A DNA stretch of 36,020 bases, taken from assembly GCF_937891315.1 (NCBI RefSeq), contig NZ_CALAGI010000127.1:1-36020 (forward strand). The letters are read 5' to 3'. The stretch's first letter is position 1. Every line of letters begins with the position of its first letter. Under the pieces are notes generated by a model that was not told the DNA's origin, ran no database searches, and was given only the letters and a program-made list of their open reading frames with translations. Positions 7,805 through 15,201 of this stretch are shown here, piece after piece. The DNA comes from an uncultured Amaricoccus sp. (GTDB taxonomy: Bacteria > Pseudomonadota > Alphaproteobacteria > Rhodobacterales > Rhodobacteraceae). The position numbers were made by a program, and so were the translations under genes.

Positions 7805-9553
7805 ATGGCCAGCCCGAAGCCCTCCTCCGACTCCCAGTTTGGTGCCTACTACCGGCTCTGGCGCGACTGGCTGGCGTCGAACTGGAAGCTGATGACCTTC
7901 ACCTTCGTGATGATGATCTTCGTCGCTTTCGGGTCGGCCGGCTATTCCAAGCTGATCCAGGAGGTGATGCACGCCTTCGAGACCGGCGACTATTCGGTGA
8001 TGTGGTGGGGGCCGCTCGGCGTCGTCGCGCTGACCACCATCAAGGGCGGCGCGGACTTCTTCCGCGAGATCAGCAGCAACCAGTTCGTCACGCGGATGGA
8101 GGCGGATCTGCAGACCCACATGTTCCGCCAGCTGGTCGGGACCGACCTCGCGCGGCTGCAGACCGAGGCGCCGGCGGGGCTCGCCGCGCGCTTCTCCTCG
8201 GATATCGCGATGGTCGGCGGCGCGGTGCGCAGCATCCTTGGCGGGCTCTCGGGCCTGCTCATCATGATCGTCACCTTCGCGGTGATGCTGACCATCGACT
8301 GGCCCCTGACCCTGACCATGATCCTGATTTTCGGGCTCGCGGTGCTGCCGGTCAATCTCATCGGCTCGCGCCTGAAGAAGATCAGCCGCCGCACCCAGGC
8401 CGAGGTCGCGACCATGACGAGCGAGGTGACCGAGGGCCTGTCGGGCATCCGCATGGCCCGCACCTACCGGCTGGAGGAGCCGCTGGCCGAGAATGCCCAG
8501 AACGTCTTCGAGCGGTTGTTCGGGCTGAAGAACAAGCAGAACCGCTGGAGCGCCCGCGTCTCGCCGCTGATGGAGGCGCTGGCCGGGATCGCGGTCGCGA
8601 TCATGCTCTTCGTCGTCGGCTGGCGGATGAGCGCGGGCACGATCTCGATCGCCGATTTCACCGGCCTCCTGACCGGGCTCGGCGTTGCTTCGGGACCGGC
8701 GCGGCGGCTGGGCGGCACCTATGCCCAGACCCAGCAGGGCGCGGCGGCGCTCGATCGGGTCTTCATGCTGTTCGATGTCGAGAACACCATCCTCGACGGG
8801 CCGGAGACGCTCGACCGCGCCACCGGCGACATCCGCTTCGAGGCGGTGGGCTTCGCCTATCCGGACGGTCATGTCGCGCTGCGCGACTTCACGCTCGCGG
8901 TGCCGCGCGGGACGCGGACCGCCTTCGTCGGACGGTCGGGCGCGGGAAAGTCGACGGTCTTCAACCTGTTGCCGCGGCTCTATGATCCGACGGCCGGGCG
9001 CATCCTGCTCGACGGGCACGATCTCCGCGACCTAACGCTCGCCTCGCTGCGCGACCAGATCGCGGTGGTGAGCCAGGATTCGGTGCTCCTGTCGGCGACG
9101 GTCGCGGAGAACATCGGCTTCGGCCGCCGCTCGGCCAGCCGCGCCGAGATCGAGGCGGCCGCGCGCGCCGCCGCCGCCGACGGCTTCATCTCGGCGCTGC
9201 CGAAGGGCTATGACACGCCGGTCATTCCCTCGGCCGCGCAGTTCTCGGGTGGCGAGCGGCAGAGGCTGTCGATCGCGCGGGCGATCCTGCGCGACGCGCC
9301 GATCCTGCTGCTCGACGAGCCGACCTCGGCGCTCGACGCCGAGAGCGAGGCCGCGATCCGCGCGGCGCTCGCCCGGCTGGCAGTGGGGCGCACGACGCTC
9401 ATCATCGCGCATCGGCTCGCCACCATCCTCGACGCCGACCGGATCGTGGTGATGGACCACGGGCGGATCGTCGAGCAGGGGACGCATGCCGAGCTGCTCA
9501 CGCTCGAAGGGCTCTACGCCGATCTTTACGCGCTGCAGTTCGCGGGTGCTTGA
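7805..9553 (+). CDS. ABC exporter, fused permease and ATPase (MsbA/lipid A-exporter type)
   Basis: A 582-residue half-transporter expected to act as a homodimer in the inner membrane. Residues ~30-310 form a type IV ABC transmembrane domain with six hydrophobic segments, for example MTFTFVMMIFVAFGSAGY and LLIMIVTFAVMLTIDWPLTLTMILIFGLAVL. The nucleotide-binding domain follows with Walker A GRSGAGKST near residue 376, signature SGGERQR near 481, Walker B ILLLDEPTSALD near 500 and the H-loop AHRLAT. MsbA-like proteins flip lipids or export hydrophobic compounds; the substrate here is unknown. The ATG at 7805 is chosen over the TTG at 7778. The ribosome site is weak (GGAT). A 48-bp gap separates it from ygfZ, so the two may share a transcript. 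Confidence 0.86.
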   Translation: MASPKPSSDSQFGAYYRLWRDWLASNWKLMTFTFVMMIFVAFGSAGYSKLIQEVMHAFETGDYSVMWWGPLGVVALTTIKGGADFFREISSNQFVTRMEADLQTHMFRQLVGTDLARLQTEAPAGLAARFSSDIAMVGGAVRSILGGLSGLLIMIVTFAVMLTIDWPLTLTMILIFGLAVLPVNLIGSRLKKISRRTQAEVATMTSEVTEGLSGIRMARTYRLEEPLAENAQNVFERLFGLKNKQNRWSARVSPLMEALAGIAVAIMLFVVGWRMSAGTISIADFTGLLTGLGVASGPARRLGGTYAQTQQGAAALDRVFMLFDVENTILDGPETLDRATGDIRFEAVGFAYPDGHVALRDFTLAVPRGTRTAFVGRSGAGKSTVFNLLPRLYDPTAGRILLDGHDLRDLTLASLRDQIAVVSQDSVLLSATVAENIGFGRRSASRAEIEAAARAAAADGFISALPKGYDTPVIPSAAQFSGGERQRLSIARAILRDAPILLLDEPTSALDAESEAAIRAALARLAVGRTTLIIAHRLATILDADRIVVMDHGRIVEQGTHAELLTLEGLYADLYALQFAGA

Positions 9554-9601
9554 AACCGGCCGGCGGCGGGGTTTCATGTGAGGGACGGGGGAGGCTGCGG
9601 C

Positions 9602-10399
9602 ATGACGGCTGGATTTCAGGCGACCGATCGGACGGTGCTGCGCATCGGCGGCGGCGATGCGCGGGAGTTCCTGCAGAATCTCGTGACCAACGACGTCCGC
9701 GGACTTGATCGCGGGCCGGTCTATGCCGCGCTGCTGTCGCCGCAGGGCAAGTACCTCTTCGACTTCTTCCTCGTGCCCGACGGGAGCGACATTCTGCTCG
9801 ACATCCAGACCGCCCGCGCCGGTGCGCTGGCGCAGCGGCTGGCGCTCTACCGGCTGCGGGCCGCGGTCAGCATCGAGCCGACCGAGCTCGCGGTGCTGCT
9901 CGGTACCGGCGCGCCGCCGGCGACGCGGCTCGCCTTCGCCGATCCGAGAGCGGAGGCGCTGGGCTGGCGGGCCTATGTCGAGGATCCGGCCGCGCTCCTC
10001 GCCGGAATGGCGCCGCTCGACCCTGCGGAGATCACGGTGCTCCGCGTCGCGAACGGCGTGCCGGAAACCGGGGTCGAGCTCAAGCCGGACGACAGCTACA
10101 TCCTCGAGATGGGGTTCGAGCGGTTGCGCGGCGTCGATTTCCGCAAGGGCTGCTACGTCGGCCAGGAAGTCACCGCGCGGATGAAGCACAAGACCGAGCT
10201 GCGCAAGGGTCTCGTCCGGGTCGAGATCGACGGCCCGGCGCCCGAGGCCGGCACCGAGATCCTCGCCGGGGGCAAGCCGGCCGGAACGCTTCACACGACC
10301 AGCGGCGGCCGGGGCCTCGCCTATCTGCGCTTCGACCGCGCCGCCGGCGAGCTTACCGCCGGATCGGCGAAGATCAGGCTGATCGCAGCGTCTGGGTAA
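9602..10399 (+). CDS. ygfZ: YgfZ/GcvT-fold folate-binding protein of Fe-S cluster assembly
   Basis: A 265-residue protein of the YgfZ family, which uses tetrahydrofolate in assembly or repair of iron-sulfur proteins, including MiaB-type enzymes. The family signature Lys-Gly-Cys-Tyr-x-Gly-Gln-Glu is seen as KGCYVGQEVTARMKH near residue 182, with the key cysteine intact. The N-terminal GcvT-like part shows LRIGGGDAREFLQNLVTNDV and LLSPQGKYLFDFFLV. GGGGGAGG precedes the ATG at 9602. The last 26 bp overlap the convergent suhB-like gene. Another Fe-S enzyme, RimO, is encoded at 25763-27145 but is not linked. Confidence 0.88.
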   Translation: MTAGFQATDRTVLRIGGGDAREFLQNLVTNDVRGLDRGPVYAALLSPQGKYLFDFFLVPDGSDILLDIQTARAGALAQRLALYRLRAAVSIEPTELAVLLGTGAPPATRLAFADPRAEALGWRAYVEDPAALLAGMAPLDPAEITVLRVANGVPETGVELKPDDSYILEMGFERLRGVDFRKGCYVGQEVTARMKHKTELRKGLVRVEIDGPAPEAGTEILAGGKPAGTLHTTSGGRGLAYLRFDRAAGELTAGSAKIRLIAASG

Positions 10400-11165
10400 G
10401 CGGGTCGAACACCGAGGCGTTGGCGGCGATCACGCCCCGGCTCTCCAGGATATCGGCGCCCTCGTCGCAGGGCCCGACGAAGCCGCCCGCTTCGCGCACC
10501 ATCAGGATGCCGGCGGCCATGTCCCAGGGTTTCAAGTCGCGTTCCCAGAAGCCGTCAAGACGTCCCGCCGCGACATAGGCGAGATCGAGCGCCGCCGCGC
10601 CCATGCGCCGGATGCCGGCGGTGCGCGGCGCCAGCTGGGCGATCTCGCGCAAGGTCCGGGGCAATTCGCGGCTGCCGCCGAAGGGTATGCCGGTGCCGAA
10701 GATCATCTCGATCATGTCGCGCCGGCCCGATACCCGCAGCCGGCGGTCGTTCAGCCAGGCACCGGCGCCCTTTTCCGAGACGAACATCTCGTCCTTGATC
10801 GGATCATAGATCACCCCCGCGACGATCTCGCGCTTGTGCTCGAGCGCGATCGACACCGCCCAGTGGGGCATGCCGTGCAGGAAGTTGGTGGTGCCGTCGA
10901 GCGGATCGACGATCCAGCGCCGCGTCGGGTCGGTGCCCTTCACCTCGGCGCTCTCCTCGCCGAGCCAACCGTAGTTCGGCCGCGCCTCGGTCAATTCCTC
11001 GCGGATCAGCTGCTCGGCCTTGGTGTCGGCGCGGCTGACGAAATCACCCGGTCCCTTGGACGAGACCTGCAGGTTCTCGACCTCGCCGAAGTCGCGGAGC
11101 AGGCTGCGCGCGGCCTTGCGCGCGGCCTTGATCATGACGTTCACATTGGCCGAGGCTTGGGTCAT
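10374..11165 (-). CDS. suhB: Inositol-monophosphatase-family phosphatase
   Basis: A 263-residue Mg-dependent, lithium-sensitive-type sugar-phosphate phosphatase that would hydrolyse inositol 1-phosphate or related phosphates. The three metal-binding motifs are present: WLGEES, WIVDPLDGTTNFLHG and the C-terminal WDMAAGILMVREAGG. The N-terminal length is normal. The symbol follows the E. coli SuhB family; the physiological substrate could also be a nucleotide-sugar intermediate or PAP. Its 3' end overlaps ygfZ by 26 bp in convergent orientation. Confidence 0.88.
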   Translation of the reverse strand: MTQASANVNVMIKAARKAARSLLRDFGEVENLQVSSKGPGDFVSRADTKAEQLIREELTEARPNYGWLGEESAEVKGTDPTRRWIVDPLDGTTNFLHGMPHWAVSIALEHKREIVAGVIYDPIKDEMFVSEKGAGAWLNDRRLRVSGRRDMIEMIFGTGIPFGGSRELPRTLREIAQLAPRTAGIRRMGAAALDLAYVAAGRLDGFWERDLKPWDMAAGILMVREAGGFVGPCDEGADILESRGVIAANASVFDPLTQTLRSA

Positions 11166-11210
11166 CGCGGTTCTCTGGAGGCCGTCTCTGGGCCGGGACG
11201 GCGCCTTATG

Positions 11211-11253
11211 CGGGCTTTTGCCCGGCGCGGCAAGCCCGGGGCGGAAAGGCCCC
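11211..11253 (-). terminator. Two tandem hairpins between the EF-hand gene and the inositol phosphatase gene
   Basis: Arms CGGGGC/GCCCCG around 11238-11253 and CGGGC/GCCCG (4-nt loop, 11211-11224) follow the EF-hand stop on the minus strand. Neither has a downstream T run on that strand. They probably end or insulate the transcript from the EEP/EF-hand pair. Confidence 0.35.
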
Positions 11254-11255
11254 GC

Positions 11256-11501
11256 CTACCGGTCGCGAGTGGTGAGCATATGGAAATCGTTGAGCCCGGC
11301 GAACTCGCCGCGGTCGAGCACCCCGTCGCCGTCCAGATCGTACTTCTCGAAATCCACGCGCCGCAGATTGAAGAGCGAACGACGCGCTTCGTCGAAATCG
11401 ACATAGCCGTCGTCGTCGCCATCGGGAAACGGCACCGCCTCCGCCGCGCCGGAGGTCGCGGCCAGCAGCGCGACGCCGAACAGGAGGCGCGCCGGGATCA
11501 G
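11256..11501 (-). CDS. Short secreted EF-hand protein with an apparent CTG start
   Basis: An 81-residue frame reading LIPARLLFGVALLAATSG as a signal peptide ending AAEA, then two EF-hand regions: DGDDDGYVDFDE and DLDGDGVLDRGE, both with normal calcium ligands. No ATG, GTG or TTG is available in this frame ahead of the signal peptide. A CTG at 11501-11499 sits 8 bases after GGAG and overlaps the stop of the upstream EEP-family gene as CTGA, the same geometry as the ATGA/GTGA overlaps elsewhere in the window. The first residue would be Met if CTG initiates. A sequencing frameshift joining it to the upstream gene, or a GTG start at residue 23 giving a non-secreted form, are less attractive alternatives. 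Confidence 0.6.
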   Translation of the reverse strand: MIPARLLFGVALLAATSGAAEAVPFPDGDDDGYVDFDEARRSLFNLRRVDFEKYDLDGDGVLDRGEFAGLNDFHMLTTRDR

Positions 11502-12259
11502 GCGCCTGCTCCATTGGCGCGGGGGGCGGGGGTGTCGAAGGCCGCGCCGAGGGTGATCCGCGCCTTGATCGGCAGATGGTCCGATGCGCGCCTCGCGAGC
11601 GGCGTGTCATGCGCCTCGACCGGGCCGAGGATGGTGTTCGGCCGCGCGAAAATCCGGTCGAGCGCCAGCATCGGGAAATAGGCGGGAAAGCTCGGTACGC
11701 CGACACCGGGCGGGCCGAACCGCGGCGCGAAGGCGCTGAGCGCCGAGCGCCGCCGACGCCGCCATTCGTTCATGTCGCCCATGACCACCACCGGGCGGTC
11801 GTCCGCCTCGACCGCGTGGTCGATCAGGGATTCGATCTGCAGCAGGCGCGAATGCCGCAAGAGGCCGAGATGCATGCCGACGACCCGCACGCCTCCGGCG
11901 TCGAAGTCGATATCGGCGAGCAGCGCGCCGCGTGGCTCGAGCCCGGGCAGGGAAACCTGTCGCACCTTGCGGACCACGCCCTCGCGCACCAGCACGAGAT
12001 TGCCGTGCCAGCCGTGACCGAGATGGCCGTTCGCCACCGGCACCGGGACAAGGCCCGTCCTTTCGCGCAGCGCGGCGAGATCGAGCAGGCCGGCGCGGTC
12101 GCCGAACCGCCGGTCCGCCTCCTGCAGCGCCATCACGTCCGGGCCGATCTCGGCGATGACGTCGGCTACCCGGCCGGGGTCGAACCGCCGGTCGGTGCCG
12201 ACGCATTTGTGGATATTGTAGGAGGCGAAAAGCACGCCGTCCGTCGTCCTGTCCCGCAT
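11498..12259 (-). CDS. Endonuclease/exonuclease/phosphatase (EEP) family protein
   Basis: A 253-residue metal-dependent phosphodiesterase/phosphatase of the DNase I-like EEP superfamily. Motifs in order: YNIHKCVGTDRRFD, MALQEADRR with the metal-binding Glu, GMHLGLLRHSRLLQ, MGDMNEW (Asp-x-Asn) and ASDHLPI (catalytic Asp-His). There is no signal peptide. The substrate may be a phospholipid, nucleotide or nucleic acid; sequence alone does not decide. The ATG at 12259 has GGAG 7 bases upstream, whereas an ATG at 12298 would add 13 residues. Its stop overlaps the presumed CTG start of the EF-hand gene, and the CpdA-like gene lies 72 bp upstream on the same strand. Confidence 0.83.
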   Translation of the reverse strand: MRDRTTDGVLFASYNIHKCVGTDRRFDPGRVADVIAEIGPDVMALQEADRRFGDRAGLLDLAALRERTGLVPVPVANGHLGHGWHGNLVLVREGVVRKVRQVSLPGLEPRGALLADIDFDAGGVRVVGMHLGLLRHSRLLQIESLIDHAVEADDRPVVVMGDMNEWRRRRRSALSAFAPRFGPPGVGVPSFPAYFPMLALDRIFARPNTILGPVEAHDTPLARRASDHLPIKARITLGAAFDTPAPRANGAGA

Positions 12260-12331
12260 CGCCCGCTCCAGGCCACCCGCGCCGAAAGGTAGGGGCATCG
12301 CCCGCGGCGCGAAACCCCCATGTTCAGGCCG

Positions 12332-13117
12332 TCAGGCACCGATTCCGGTCAACACCTCGGTATGGGTGACGAGACCGGTCGCCTTGGTCCAGCGGTGAAG
12401 CTGGAAGGCCGGGGCCTGGGGCGTCGGCCGCGGCCGCGCGTCGGGCGCGCAGAGCGGCACCTGCCAGGCGACGGCGGGACAGACCCCGGCGGTGATCCCG
12501 TTCCACGTCGTCTCGACCGCGCGATGCACATGGCCGCAGGAGATGCGCAGGATCGCGGGGTGGCGCGCGACGATCGCCGCCAGACGCTCGGGATGGGCGA
12601 GGCCCCAGATGTCCATGAAATCGATGCCGGTCCTGAACGGCGGGTGATGCATGAAGATCAGCGTCGGCCGGTCCGGCGCCTCGTCGAGCCGGCGGCGGAG
12701 CCAGGCGAGCCGACCCTCGTCGAGCACGCCGCCCGCCTCGCCCTCGAGGTCGAGCGTGTCGAGGCCGATCACACGCAGCGGCAGGTCGTCGATGGCGAGA
12801 TGCGCCCAGCTCGGATCGGAACCGATCCGAACCTGCGAGCCGGCGAGCGCGGTCCGGAACGCGTCGCGGCGGTCGTGATTGCCGGGAATCGCCGCGCAGG
12901 GCAGGCGGCAGCCGGCGAGGAGTTCGAGGAAATGCGCGTATTCCTCGGCGAGACCGAGTTCCACCAGATCGCCGGTGAAGAGCACGAGGTCGGGTCGGGG
13001 GAAGAGGGCATCGATCCGCGCGAGCACGGCGCGCAGGGCGACCGCGGGGTCATAGCCACCATAGAGCCGGGCGCCCGGGATCGAGACATGCGGATCGGTG
13101 ACCTGGGCGACGATCAT
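12332..13117 (-). CDS. Calcineurin-like metallophosphoesterase, CpdA-type
   Basis: A 261-residue class III cyclic-nucleotide-phosphodiesterase-like enzyme. The five metal-binding blocks are intact: TDPHVS, LFTGDLVE, IPGNHDRR, FMHHPPF and SCGHVHR. This pattern and length match CpdA, which hydrolyses 3',5'-cAMP, but related enzymes act on other phosphodiesters. It is cytoplasmic with no signal peptide. It sits between ornithine decarboxylase and the EEP gene on the same strand, separated from the former by a strong hairpin. Confidence 0.83.
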   Translation of the reverse strand: MIVAQVTDPHVSIPGARLYGGYDPAVALRAVLARIDALFPRPDLVLFTGDLVELGLAEEYAHFLELLAGCRLPCAAIPGNHDRRDAFRTALAGSQVRIGSDPSWAHLAIDDLPLRVIGLDTLDLEGEAGGVLDEGRLAWLRRRLDEAPDRPTLIFMHHPPFRTGIDFMDIWGLAHPERLAAIVARHPAILRISCGHVHRAVETTWNGITAGVCPAVAWQVPLCAPDARPRPTPQAPAFQLHRWTKATGLVTHTEVLTGIGA

Positions 13118-13148
13118 CGGACTGTCCTCGCTCGCACCCCGGAATGGC

Positions 13149-13172
13149 GCGCGCGGCGTCGAAGCCGCGCGC
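13149..13172 (-). terminator. Strong 9-bp GC hairpin after ornithine decarboxylase
   Basis: Perfect arms GCGCGCGGC and GCCGCGCGC with a 6-nt loop start 9 bp past the decarboxylase stop on the minus strand. There is no T run, so it could be a Rho-assisted terminator or an RNA 3'-end stabiliser. Confidence 0.5.
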
Positions 13173-13180
13173 GAGGGCGA

Positions 13181-14383
13181 TCAGCCCAGAAAGACCGATC
13201 GCAGCGGCGGGAAGCCGTTGAAGCCGACCGAGGAGTAGCTCGTGGTGTAGGCGCCGGTGCAGAGGATGCGGATCTTGTCGCCATCGGCGAGGTCGAGCGG
13301 CAGTTGCACCGGGCGCTTCTCGTAGAGCACGTCGGCGGAATCGCAGGACGGACCGGCGAGCACGCAGGGACCGGTCGGCGCGTCCTCGCCGTGCCGGGTC
13401 TCGAACTGGTAGCGGATCGCCTCGTCCATCGTCTCGGCGAGGCCGGAGAACTTGCCGATGTCGAGATAGACCCAGCGCTGCAGGTCCTCCTGATCCTTCC
13501 TTGCGACCAGAACCACCTCGGCGACGATGACGCCCGCCTCGGCGACGAGGCCGCGGCCGGGTTCGGCCATCACGGTGACCGCCTCGCCGAAACGGCCGCG
13601 CACCATGCGCATCACCTCGGCGGCGTAGTCGCTCGTTTCCGGCAGGGCCAGGCCGTAGAAGGCCGGGAAGCCGCCACCGATGTTCAGCAGGCGCAATTCG
13701 TGGCCGCTGTCGCGCGCTTCGGTCCAGAGCGCCAGCGCGCCGTCGAGCGCGGAGGCCCACATCCGGGGCTCGCGCATCTGGCTGCCCGGATGGAACGAGA
13801 TGCCGGCGACGTCGAGGCCGAGGAAGCGGCCGAGATCCATCAACCGCAGCGCCTCGCGGTGCGAGCAGCCGAACTTGCGGGTCAGGGGCCAGTCGGCGTC
13901 GCTCGATTCGACCAGCATGCGCACGATGACGCGCGCGCCGGGAGCGTGCTCGGCGATCTTGCGCATCTCGGCCTCGGCATCGACCGCGAACTGCTCGACA
14001 CCGACGGCGAAGGCGTAGGCGATGTCGCTGGCGCGCTTGATCGTGTTGCCGAACGCGATGCGCGCGGCCGGGATGCCGAGATCGAGGCAGAGGTCGATTT
14101 CGCCACGCGAGGCGCAGTCGAACCGCGCACCCTTCGCGGCCAGCGCCGCCACGACTTCCGGTGCCGGGTTCGCCTTCACGGCATAGTGGATCACGGCGTC
14201 GCCAAGGCCTTCGGTCAGCGCGTCATACTTTCCGCGCAGCATGTCGAGGTCAAAGACGACCGTCGGCGCCTCGAAGTCATGCGCGCGGATATAGGCGTCC
14301 TGCCGGGCACTGACGGCGCTCGTCGCGGGGTTCTGATCGACAAGATCTACTGGTACGCCCCGAAGGGCGGCGGCGTTCAACAT
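13181..14383 (-). CDS. Ornithine decarboxylase, alanine-racemase-fold (type III PLP)
   Basis: A 400-residue fold-type III PLP decarboxylase expected to convert ornithine to putrescine, the first step of polyamine synthesis. The PLP lysine is Lys70 in HYAVKANP; phosphate-binding GGGFP is near 237 and EPGR near 274. The dimer-donated catalytic cysteine is Cys347 in CDSAD. The C-terminus has the ODC signature AYTTSYSSVGFNGF. Cys-Asp-Ser-Ala-Asp rather than the arginine- or diaminopimelate-type motif supports ornithine/lysine specificity. The ATG at 14383 is chosen because GGAG lies 6 bases upstream; two upstream in-frame starts would overlap the leader hairpin. About 35 residues precede the conserved barrel. 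Confidence 0.88.
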   Translation of the reverse strand: MLNAAALRGVPVDLVDQNPATSAVSARQDAYIRAHDFEAPTVVFDLDMLRGKYDALTEGLGDAVIHYAVKANPAPEVVAALAAKGARFDCASRGEIDLCLDLGIPAARIAFGNTIKRASDIAYAFAVGVEQFAVDAEAEMRKIAEHAPGARVIVRMLVESSDADWPLTRKFGCSHREALRLMDLGRFLGLDVAGISFHPGSQMREPRMWASALDGALALWTEARDSGHELRLLNIGGGFPAFYGLALPETSDYAAEVMRMVRGRFGEAVTVMAEPGRGLVAEAGVIVAEVVLVARKDQEDLQRWVYLDIGKFSGLAETMDEAIRYQFETRHGEDAPTGPCVLAGPSCDSADVLYEKRPVQLPLDLADGDKIRILCTGAYTTSYSSVGFNGFPPLRSVFLG

Positions 14384-14403
14384 GGTCATCTCCATCAGAC
14401 CCG

Positions 14404-14444
14404 GGGGAGTTAACCCCGTCGTTTCCAAAAGAGACGTTACCGTC
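14404..14444 (-). promoter_or_regulatory. Candidate structured 5' leader of ornithine decarboxylase
   Basis: Two compact hairpins lie between 14444 and 14404 on the minus strand: GACG-GTAA-CGTC, whose loop is a GNRA tetraloop in RNA, and GGGG-TTAACT-CCCC ending about 20 bases before the start codon. Alphaproteobacterial ODC genes are known to carry a conserved leader (the speF RNA motif). Whether this is that motif cannot be decided by eye. Confidence 0.35.
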
Positions 14445-14607
14445 GCTACTTGAGTTCGCGTTACAAACCGCGCCCGAGCAGAGGTGCGTGCGTTGGCGTC
14501 AGGGGCGGCATATGAGGGCGATCGCCGACGATATCAAGAAAAATATCCGGCGCGCGGCGATTATTTCGGGGCGTATCGCGGGACTGTGACCGCGAGGCGA
14601 CGAATTG

Positions 14608-14623
14608 GTTAATGCTTCGTTAA
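14608..14623 (-). promoter_or_regulatory. CtrA-box-like site TTAA-N7-TTAAC
   Basis: On the minus strand the bases read TTAACGAAGCATTAAC, a full match to the classical CtrA consensus TTAA-N7-TTAAC of alphaproteobacteria. It lies about 225 bp upstream of the decarboxylase start and 145 bp past the rpmB stop, inside a gene-free gap. Function is inferred from the consensus alone. Confidence 0.45.
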
Positions 14624-14698
14624 ATCAAAGGGCTGCGAGGCGTTTTGCGAGAGCCTCCCGGCGATGGTTTCAAGCGCGACCGCGGGCCTTCGCATGAC

Positions 14699-14722
14699 AA
14701 AAGGCCCCGCGCTGGCGGAGCC
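14699..14722 (-). terminator. Intrinsic terminator of rpmB
   Basis: On the minus strand, arms GGCTCCGC and GCGGGGCC (8 bp with one G-U, CAGC loop) are followed directly by TTTT. They lie 46 bp past the rpmB stop. This is the clearest Rho-independent terminator in the window. Confidence 0.75.
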
Positions 14723-14768
14723 TTGGAATCAGTCCCGTGAGAGGCTTCGGGCAGTCCGTCGGCCGCGG

Positions 14769-15062
14769 TCAGGCGGCGGTCGCGGCCAGCGCCTTGGCGA
14801 TGTCGCGCTTCAGGCGCAGCGCCTTCGGCGACAGGTCGCCGTCGGCGGCGGCCGCGAGGAAGGCGTCGAGCCCGCCGCGATGGTCCACGGTCCGCAGCGC
14901 CGAGGCCGAGATGCGGAAACGATGGGTCTGGCCGAGCGCCTCGCTGGTCAGCGACACCTCGTTCAGGTTCGGCATGAAGCGCCGCTTGGTCTTGTTGTTG
15001 GCGTGGCTGACATTGTTGCCAACCATCACGCCCTTGCCGGTCAGTTCGCAGCGGCGAGACAT
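14769..15062 (-). CDS. rpmB: 50S ribosomal protein L28
   Basis: A 97-residue basic large-subunit ribosomal protein. It starts MSRRCELTGKGVMVGNNVSHANNKTKRRFMPNL, the universal L28 N-terminus, with the longer alphaproteobacterial C-terminal extension (LRTVDHRGGLDAFLAAA...ALRLKRDIAKAL). It is a single-gene unit with its own terminator. Confidence 0.97.
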   Translation of the reverse strand: MSRRCELTGKGVMVGNNVSHANNKTKRRFMPNLNEVSLTSEALGQTHRFRISASALRTVDHRGGLDAFLAAAADGDLSPKALRLKRDIAKALAATAA

Positions 15063-15201
15063 GATTTCAGTCCTTTTCGGCGTCGGTCGAGGCGGCCCCG
15101 GGGGCCGTTCCGGAATGTTGAGCGCGTCCCATACGCAGCCCGCCCCGGCGCGTCAAGGGCGAACGCCCTCCGCGAGCCCCGTGCGTTTACGTGCTTTCGG
15201 T

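Larger units (their letters stand above)
14384..14768 (-). other. Gap between rpmB and ornithine decarboxylase: leader and promoter region
   Basis: No protein is recognised in this 385-bp stretch. It holds the rpmB terminator (14699-14722), a TTAA-N7-TTAAC site (14608-14623), an AT-rich patch near 14530-14560, and a short structured leader just ahead of the decarboxylase gene. Confidence 0.6.

Noticed and set aside
10374..10399. The ygfZ/suhB overlap as a sign of frameshift
   Set aside because: Both proteins have normal lengths and family C-termini, so a 26-bp convergent overlap is simply compact packing.
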